In this document: positions 58,847-64,000 of the stretch, piece after piece
Numbering within the stretch: the stretch's first letter is position 1
Layout: every line of letters starts with the position of its first letter
Source: Micromonospora wenchangensis
Lineage (GTDB): Bacteria > Actinomycetota > Actinomycetes > Mycobacteriales > Micromonosporaceae
Reading direction: 5' to 3'
Assembly: GCF_002210435.1 (NCBI RefSeq)
Contig: NZ_MZMV01000024.1
Location: 40,185 to 104,184, forward strand
Length of the DNA stretch: 64,000 nucleotides
Program-made: the position numbers and the translations under genes
Notes under the pieces: generated by a model
Databases searched by the model: none
What the model saw: the letters and a program-made list of their open reading frames with translations, nothing else
Told to the model about the DNA's origin: nothing

Positions 58847-59389
58847 TCAGGCGACACCCACGTTCACCTCGCTGGCCCTGATGAGCTGTCCTGCGCCGAT
58901 GAAGCGGCAGGCAACCAGCAGGCCGGCGTCGTGGGCGGCCGGACCGCCATGGCTCGCCGAGGCGTCGGTGACGAGCCAGGGGGTGAGATCGCGCTCGAAA
59001 GCGTCCACCGCTGACTTGAGCACGCAACTCTCGGTGGCGATACCGCAGAACACGAGGTCGGTCCAGCCCTCCCGGGTGGCGATGTCGGCTCCCTCGGTGG
59101 TGAAGTACGAGTAGATGCGCTTGTCGATCACGGCCCGTGCCCGGGCAGTGTGTGGCTGTAACTCGGGCACGATCTCCGTCTCCGGTGCGTGCTGCACCTT
59201 CGACCAGTGGATCAGCCGCTCGAAGGGGCTGCCCGGGTAGTTGTGGTATCGGGTGAAGACGATCGGGCGGCCCGTGGCCTCCCACCGCTCGACCAGCCTC
59301 ACGACCGTGGGGATGACGTGCCGGCTCTGATCGTTGACGAAGCCGTTCTGCATGTCGATGACGATCAACGCCGCCCGAGTGCCGTTCAT
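58847..59389 (-). CDS. Isochorismatase-family hydrolase
   Basis: A 180-residue cysteine hydrolase with the full triad: Asp in LIVIDMQNGFV, Lys in AVIDKRIYSYF and Cys in GIATESCVLKSA. Family members hydrolyse isochorismate, nicotinamide or carbamoyl groups; the substrate is not clear. ATG 59389 overlaps the stop of the XRE regulator by 4 bases (ATGA), so regulator and enzyme form one unit. Base composition is visibly less GC-biased than the neighbours. Confidence 0.88.
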   Translation of the reverse strand: MNGTRAALIVIDMQNGFVNDQSRHVIPTVVRLVERWEATGRPIVFTRYHNYPGSPFERLIHWSKVQHAPETEIVPELQPHTARARAVIDKRIYSYFTTEGADIATREGWTDLVFCGIATESCVLKSAVDAFERDLTPWLVTDASASHGGPAAHDAGLLVACRFIGAGQLIRASEVNVGVA

Positions 59390-60540
59390 GCGCTGCCTCG
59401 GTCCCTCATCAACTCGGCCTCGCGCAGCGCCGCCTGGGCTTGTGCCAGGCGTTCCGGTAGGCCGCTGGTCGTGACGGCTGCCTGACGCATCAGGCAGTGC
59501 TGTGCCGTCTCCTGCGCTCGTGCGGTAGTAAGCCGGGAGTGGGCGCCCCTCAGAAAGCGCCAGCCGAACCGCTCCGACATGACGGGGTCTCGTCCTTCCT
59601 CTACTGCCCGCTGGATGTGCCGGCAGTAGGTCCACAGCATCTGTACGTCGATCTCAAGCGAGAGCAGTTCATCAGCGGTGAGGGCCCGCTCCGGCGAGAT
59701 CGCGTGGTAGGCCAAACCTGACCAGGCCGCGAAGCCGACGGACACGCCGGGGATTCCGAAGGGCTCGGCGGGGAACTGGTCGAATCCGTCAGCTAACAGA
59801 CCCCGCTCCACCTGCTCGGAGACGGGCCGAGGTCGAGGCGTCGCGTGGCGGTCGACCAGGACCGACGGCAGGCTCAACAACCGAATCGCGTTGTCCAGAT
59901 CCTCGCGACGACATCCCGGCTCGCGTAGGAGATACATCGACATCACGTACTCTGGCACCGCCACTTGTCCCTCAAGCTGATCCGACAATAGCTGTTCGAT
60001 CTGGCGAGCCGCCCACGGCAGATCCTCTTTGTAACTGGCGTACCGCCAGACCGCGAGTTCCGCCAGGTTCGTGGGGGCGACTTCCTGTTCCAGGTGGAAG
60101 ACCAGCACACCACAGGCGAAGACGTGAGCCGTGCACCGACCGGTCGGATGCGGCACCGCTGTAGCGGACACAGGTAGCCAATCGTGCCGGCGCGAATCCA
60201 CCTGCGGTAACCTGGCCAGATCTTCCGCTGCCGCTACCCCGATGAACGCCGGGATGAACTTGTGGGACTGGACACGGTAGCCGCCGGGGACCGCAGGAGC
60301 GGTACTCCCGCCCGTCGAAGCGCTGAACCGGCTCACCGCCTCATCACTGGCCCTGCGTAGTGCGGTGTCGAGGGCGGCCTGCATCTCCGGTCGGGGCTGC
60401 ACCGCTTCCCGACCGGCCTCCCACTTGCACACCGTGCGCCTGCTGACGCCGAGGTGCCCGGCGAAGTCGTCGACCGTCATTCGCAGGGCGTGGCGCAGCG
60501 CTCGGGTTTCCTGGCCGGTCCACTTCTGCACGATCGTCAT
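59386..60540 (-). CDS. XRE-family regulator with large C-terminal domain
   Basis: A 384-residue protein. The HTH is at residues 10-62 (LRHALRMTVDDFAGHLGVSR then KWEAG). The rest is helical with no named domain; segments HVFACGVLVFHLEQEVAPT and WRYASYKEDLPWAARQIE are conserved in my memory of actinobacterial regulators linked to small effector enzymes. ATG 60540 is the only fitting start. It is followed by an overlapping isochorismatase, a pairing that recurs in Streptomyces-like genomes. Composition suggests later acquisition. Confidence 0.78.
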   Translation of the reverse strand: MTIVQKWTGQETRALRHALRMTVDDFAGHLGVSRRTVCKWEAGREAVQPRPEMQAALDTALRRASDEAVSRFSASTGGSTAPAVPGGYRVQSHKFIPAFIGVAAAEDLARLPQVDSRRHDWLPVSATAVPHPTGRCTAHVFACGVLVFHLEQEVAPTNLAELAVWRYASYKEDLPWAARQIEQLLSDQLEGQVAVPEYVMSMYLLREPGCRREDLDNAIRLLSLPSVLVDRHATPRPRPVSEQVERGLLADGFDQFPAEPFGIPGVSVGFAAWSGLAYHAISPERALTADELLSLEIDVQMLWTYCRHIQRAVEEGRDPVMSERFGWRFLRGAHSRLTTARAQETAQHCLMRQAAVTTSGLPERLAQAQAALREAELMRDRGSA

Positions 60541-60761
60541 CCACTCGCCCCCGATCGCGCCGAGGTCGGCCGTTCAGCACCTCGGCGGCTCGATGTCAGA
60601 TCCGGCACAGCGTAGGCGCAGAGCGTAGTCGTTCCGGACGGCGGGTGACATCGTCCCCCGGTGGCCGGGGCGTGGCGCGGACGCAGATCCATCTGCCGAC
60701 CGAGCCCGCCGGCTGACCGGCCCGTCGGGCCTTCGGACCGGCATCCGCGCGGCCCACCGTC

Positions 60762-61595
60762 CTATCGGCGTCGCCTGGTCTCCAGCGGCCATTCGAGGCT
60801 GACCGTCTCGGCGATGCCCCGCCGGTCGAAGTACTCCTGGAGCTTGCGCTTCTGTGCGGCGTACCAGGTGACCTGCGCCCGGTGGAGGTCGTCGGGGAGC
60901 ATCCGGGCGATGCGTTCGTGTCGGGCCGCGATCGACACCGCCATCTCGACGGCGGCGCGGGCGTCGCTCGTGGCGTCGTGGGCGGAGCCGAGGGTCACCT
61001 CGTAGTACCTGCACAGCTCACCGAGCTGCCGCCCGACGAACCGGTACGGTTCGACCTCCTGGTGCAGGATCGAGGGGTCGATGATGACGGCGCGGTCCCA
61101 GTCCAGCGACGGCAGGGCGTGCCGGGCCAACTCGGCGTGCAACGTCGTGACGTCGAAGTGGGCGCAGAAGGCGACGAGCGGCGTACCGTCGGCGATCACC
61201 TTTCCGACGGCCGTGCCCAGCTCGGCCAGCGCCGTCCCGGCCGGCGTACCGGCGCTGCGGACCAGCTCGTCGGTGATCCCGTGGATCTCGGTCGTGCGGG
61301 GCGGGATCGGCACTCCCGGGTTGACCAGCCACCGCCTGGTCGTGCCGTCGGAGTACACCAGCGCGGCGGAGACGATACGGGCGTCCAACGGCTCGTTGCC
61401 GGTGGTCTCGATGTCGAAGCCCACCACCGGCAGGTGGTGCCACCCGCGGTGGGTGCCCGGCGGCGGCGCCGCCTCCACCGGCGCGCAGTCGTCGTGGTAA
61501 GTGGTCCAGCCGGCGCCGAGCTTGAGCGCCTGTCCGGCCCCGGCCTCCACCCGGCCTCGGCAGGTGCCACAGGTTCCGGGGTACTTGTTGATCAC
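60762..61595 (-). CDS. DEDDh 3-prime exonuclease (DnaQ-like) with Cys-rich N-terminus
   Basis: A 277-residue protein. Residues 1-50 hold GTCGTCRGRVEAG and YHDDC, a small zinc-binding-like module; the exonuclease follows (65-235) with VVGFDIETTG, AFCAHFDVTTLHAEL and HDATSDARAAVEMA (DEDDh His and last Asp). Polymerase epsilon-like or oligoribonuclease-like activity on 3-prime ends is expected. GTG 61595 has AGGAG 8 bases upstream. Stands alone. Confidence 0.85.
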   Translation of the reverse strand: MINKYPGTCGTCRGRVEAGAGQALKLGAGWTTYHDDCAPVEAAPPPGTHRGWHHLPVVGFDIETTGNEPLDARIVSAALVYSDGTTRRWLVNPGVPIPPRTTEIHGITDELVRSAGTPAGTALAELGTAVGKVIADGTPLVAFCAHFDVTTLHAELARHALPSLDWDRAVIIDPSILHQEVEPYRFVGRQLGELCRYYEVTLGSAHDATSDARAAVEMAVSIAARHERIARMLPDDLHRAQVTWYAAQKRKLQEYFDRRGIAETVSLEWPLETRRRR

Positions 61596-61862
61596 TATGG
61601 GGACTCCTGGTTCGGTCGTGCGATGCACTGGTGCGTGCGGCGGGAGGCAGAGGCGACGGACCGCGCGCCTGAAGATCATGATCCATCGGCCGCGTCGTCG
61701 GCACCCGCCGGCCGGGCCACCATACGACCTATGTGGACGGTCGGTGGTGACCCTTCATCCACCGGCTCCGCCCGGACCCCCGGCCCGTTCCGGACACCCC
61801 CGGTCCGGGCGAAGCCGGCGGACGGGTCGGTACGGATCACGCGGGTGCCCCATACTGGCCCC

Positions 61863-62216
61863 GTGTTCACTCTCGCCCAGGCGCGGTACCTGGTCGCCAC
61901 CCTGCATCCCCGCATCGACGAGTTGATCGGCATCCGGGCCGACCTGGCCGAGCTACGGGCCGACCTGGCCAGCGGGGGGATGTCGGCGCTGGGCGGCCGG
62001 GCCGAGGTCAAGGCCCTGGAGGCCCGGCTGCACGGCGTGCTGGAGGAGCTGAACTCGCACGACATCCAGGTCAAGGGGATCGCCCCGGTGCTGCTCGACT
62101 TTCCCGGCGAGCACGAGGGCCGGGCGGTGCTCTGGTGCTGGTTGGAGGGCGACCCCGACGTGCGCTGGTACCACCGCGTCGAGTGCGGCTTCGCCGGCCG
62201 CCGCCCCATCCGCTAA
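61863..62216 (+). CDS. DUF2203 family protein
   Basis: A 117-residue protein with the DUF2203 pattern: FTLAQARYLVATLHPRIDEL at the start, a coiled helix, LNSHDIQVKGIAPVLLDFPG and VLWCWLEGDPDVRWYHRVEC at the end. GTG 61863 aligns with the family start; no ribosome site is obvious. The family is conserved but uncharacterised. It converges with the dehydratase gene across the second copy of the inverted-repeat element. Confidence 0.82.
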   Translation: MFTLAQARYLVATLHPRIDELIGIRADLAELRADLASGGMSALGGRAEVKALEARLHGVLEELNSHDIQVKGIAPVLLDFPGEHEGRAVLWCWLEGDPDVRWYHRVECGFAGRRPIR

Positions 62217-62261
62217 CCCACCCCCACCCCCACCCCTCTGCCCCACCCCACCCTGCGCGTC

Positions 62262-62335
62262 GATCATGGAGTTGTGGTGGGCGCAAAAGGGTTAATACCC
62301 CCGCGAATTCGGCACCACAACTCCAAGATCGCGCG
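62262..62335. repeat. Dispersed inverted-repeat element, copy 2
   Basis: Arms GATCATGGAGTTGTGGTG (62262-62279) and CACCACAACTCCAAGATC (62313-62330) pair with one mismatch; GCGCG-type flanks extend the symmetry. The loop holds GGGT-TAAT-ACCC. Same core as copy 1 at 11593-11688, and again between convergent genes (DUF2203 and dehydratase). Confidence 0.75.
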
Positions 62336-62364
62336 CGACGGTCGGAGCCAGGTCAGGGTGGGGG

Positions 62365-63312
62365 TCAGGGCAGGGTGGTCAGCATGGTGGGGGAGATGTT
62401 GCCGCCGCTGAGGACGAGGATCGTCCGGGTGCCGGGGGCGGCGGTCACCCGACCGGTGCGCAGTGCGGCGAGGGTGACCGCAGCCGCCGGTTCGAGCAGC
62501 AGCCGGGTGGCGGCCATCAGGTCCCACCAGGCGGCCCGGATGTCCGCCTCGGTGACCTCCACCAGGTCGTCCACCAGGTCCCGGACGTGGGCCAGGGTGA
62601 GTCGGCCGGCGAACGGGGCGGCCAATCCGTCGGCCATCGAGACCGGTCGGGTCGCCGGGGCGTCGCCACCGGTGCGCAGGGCGTGGCCAACGACGTTGGC
62701 GGTGGCCGGCTCGACGCCGACGATCCGGGCGGTGGGGACGGCCCGGCGGACGGCGGCGGCCACCCCGCTGATCAGTCCACCGCCGCCGACCGGGACCAGC
62801 ACCAGGCCCGGCGGCGGGCCGTCGGCCAGCAGTTCCCGTCCCAGGGTGGCCTGGCCGGCGATGACGTCCGGGTCGTCGAACGGCGGCAGCAGGTGGTAAC
62901 CGCGTTCGGCGGTGATCTCCTCGCAGGTGGCGAGCAGGTCGTCGGTGAGCACGACCTCCCCACCCCACCGGCGGACCGCCTCGATCTTGGTGGGTACCGC
63001 GTGCGGGGGCATGCAGACGACGGTGGGCAGGCCGAAGGCGCGCCCGGCGAAGGCCACCGCCATGGCGTGGTTGCCGGCGGAGAAGGCGGTCAGCCCGGCG
63101 GGCGTCGCCTGCCGTTCGGCCAGGGCGAGCAGCGCGTTCAACGCTCCCCGGACCTTGAAGCTGCCGGTGTGCTGGAGGTTCTCCGCCTTCACCGCGACGT
63201 CGAGCGCGAACTCGTCGCCGAGTTGCGGGCAGGGCAGGAGCGGGGTCCGGACGATCCGCCCGGCGAGCCGGCGTTCGGCGGCCAGGACGTCGTCCACGCT
63301 GGTCAGTCGCAC
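62365..63312 (-). CDS. Threonine/serine dehydratase-type PLP enzyme
   Basis: A 315-residue fold-type II PLP enzyme: TGSFKVRGALNALLAL with the Schiff-base Lys near residue 52, SAGNHAMAVAFAGR, and the glycine loop LVPVGGGGLISGVA near 175. Such enzymes deaminate threonine or serine to 2-oxo acids, or act as racemases. No C-terminal ACT domain, so a catabolic rather than feedback-regulated form is likely. Start GTG 63312 fits the family N-terminus. Adjacent to a sortase gene in the same direction, with no visible functional link. Confidence 0.88.
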   Translation of the reverse strand: MRLTSVDDVLAAERRLAGRIVRTPLLPCPQLGDEFALDVAVKAENLQHTGSFKVRGALNALLALAERQATPAGLTAFSAGNHAMAVAFAGRAFGLPTVVCMPPHAVPTKIEAVRRWGGEVVLTDDLLATCEEITAERGYHLLPPFDDPDVIAGQATLGRELLADGPPPGLVLVPVGGGGLISGVAAAVRRAVPTARIVGVEPATANVVGHALRTGGDAPATRPVSMADGLAAPFAGRLTLAHVRDLVDDLVEVTEADIRAAWWDLMAATRLLLEPAAAVTLAALRTGRVTAAPGTRTILVLSGGNISPTMLTTLP

Positions 63313-63360
63313 CGCCGGAGCCTAGCGGGCGGGGCGTGCGGGGCCGTGCCGGTGGGCGGG

Positions 63361-64000
63361 TCAGCCGGCTGCGGAGCGGGGGAGGGGGTCGACCGGCGGG
63401 TCGGCGACGGCGAAGACCACCACGTTGTCCCGGTAGTGGCCGACGCGCCTGTCGAAGTCGCCCCCGCAGGTGATCAGCCGCAGTTCCGGGCCGGGTGTCG
63501 GGCCGTACACGGTGGCGGTGGGGAAGGCGTCCTTGGGCGTACGCAGCGTGCCGGTGACCCGGAACGTCACCCGGTGCTCGCCCCGCCACACCTCGATCCG
63601 GTCGCCGGGGCGCAACTCGCCGAGGCGGGCGAAGACGGCCGGGCCGCGCCGCGAGTCCAGGTGACCGGCGATCACCGCCGGCCCCGGGTCGCCAGGCGTC
63701 GGGCCGCCGCCGTACCAGCCGGCCCGGGTGAAGTCTGCCGGTGGCACCAGGGTGCCGGCCCGGTCCAGCCCGAGGGTGGCCAGCGGGGAGTCGACGCCGA
63801 TCCGCGCCACGCGTACCCGGGTGGGGGATGCCGGGGTGGCGCGGGGGGTGCCGGCCCCGGTGGCGCAACCGGTCACGCACCCGGGCTGCCAGGCCCCGGC
63901 CGCCGCGACCGGCCGGGGTGCTCCGCCCGGCCCGCCGAGGCCGGTGGCGGCGGCGAGCACGACGCCGGCACCGGCGGCGAGGCAGCACGCCGCGCCGGCC
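63361..64000 (-). CDS. Class F sortase, N-terminus beyond the right edge
   Basis: At least 213 residues reach the window end. The visible N-terminal part is hydrophobic (CCLAAGAGVVLAAATG), an anchor helix continuing past the edge. The catalytic set is present: His in VIAGHLDSRRG, Cys in LRLITCGGDF and Arg in HYRDNVVVFA. Class F sortases cut a C-terminal sorting signal and attach or process surface proteins in actinobacteria. GTG within the visible part could be mistaken for the start, but the frame is open to the edge. Confidence 0.88.
   Translation of the reverse strand, partial: AGAACCLAAGAGVVLAAATGLGGPGGAPRPVAAAGAWQPGCVTGCATGAGTPRATPASPTRVRVARIGVDSPLATLGLDRAGTLVPPADFTRAGWYGGGPTPGDPGPAVIAGHLDSRRGPAVFARLGELRPGDRIEVWRGEHRVTFRVTGTLRTPKDAFPTATVYGPTPGPELRLITCGGDFDRRVGHYRDNVVVFAVADPPVDPLPRSAAG

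Noticed and set aside
1..64000. tRNA, rRNA, CRISPR, transposase or prophage genes
   Set aside because: Looked for T-arm-like and anticodon-arm patterns, regular direct repeats and DDE/integrase motifs; none found.

Overview
The window is high-GC DNA (by eye above 70% G+C), densely packed with genes on both strands, from an actinobacterium. Family-level markers point to Micromonosporaceae, most likely Micromonospora or a close relative. They include a Mycobacterium-type adenosine kinase, RNase AS, PimB-prime, an actinobacterial four-subunit aa3 oxidase with a bcc complex, XRE-DUF5753/DUF397 pairs, and a DUF574-type methyltransferase. The genus is inference. I found no rRNA, tRNA, CRISPR array, transposase or phage gene.

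Layout. 1-3105: the edge of a hypothetical gene, then a three-gene ABC-2 exporter. 3113-10004: DUF3043 protein, MurA-type enolpyruvyl transferase, NadA, glycerate kinase, ErpA/IscA-type Fe-S protein, adenosine kinase and a small P-loop protein. 10133-13196: accessory stretch with a DUF397/XRE-DUF5753 pair facing an unknown small gene, then an overlapping cysteine desulfurase-TusA pair. 13368-23019: respiratory block ctaC-ctaF, then trpD, a degenerate receiver and ctaG on the other strand, then ctaE-qcrC-qcrA-qcrB. 23202-34663: DUF4142 protein, Lrp-like protein, nucleotidyltransferase-Nudix pair, an RSH (ppGpp) enzyme, an exonuclease/GIY-YIG fusion, an NYN protein, M48 protease and PimB-prime. 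34706-41656: GGDEF-EAL protein, methyltransferase, then an acyl-CoA ligase-histidine kinase-response regulator operon. 41825-49710: SRPBCC protein, ROK sugar kinase, endonuclease/phosphatase-fold protein, flavin monooxygenase with an overlapping hydrolase-fold protein, and OtsA. 50324-64000: a very large cyclase-ATPase (STAND-like) regulator, Crp-type regulator, RNase AS, PPOX-type protein, phosphofructokinase, ProC, an isochorismatase-XRE pair, a DEDDh exonuclease, DUF2203, a threonine dehydratase-type enzyme and a class F sortase at the edge.

Much of the content (DUF3043, glycerate kinase, ErpA, AdoK, CtaC, CtaF, CtaE-QcrCAB, TrpD, DEDDh-UvrC-like fusion, PimB-prime, FadD15-like, SRPBCC, RNase AS) matches from memory the Mycobacterium tuberculosis Rv2179c-Rv2206 neighbourhood. 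The core is therefore an old actinobacterial synteny block, and genes interrupting it are the accessory part.

The most unusual observations are: short upstream ORFs with good ribosome binding sites that end exactly on the start codon of the next gene, two of them alike in sequence; two copies of an inverted-repeat element, each between convergent genes; an 80-bp element bounded by imperfect 21-bp inverted repeats; a giant cyclase-ATPase whose two zinc ribbons are only reached from an apparent AUC start; a hydrolase-fold protein without its nucleophilic serine; and a phosphofructokinase with pyrophosphate-type residues.
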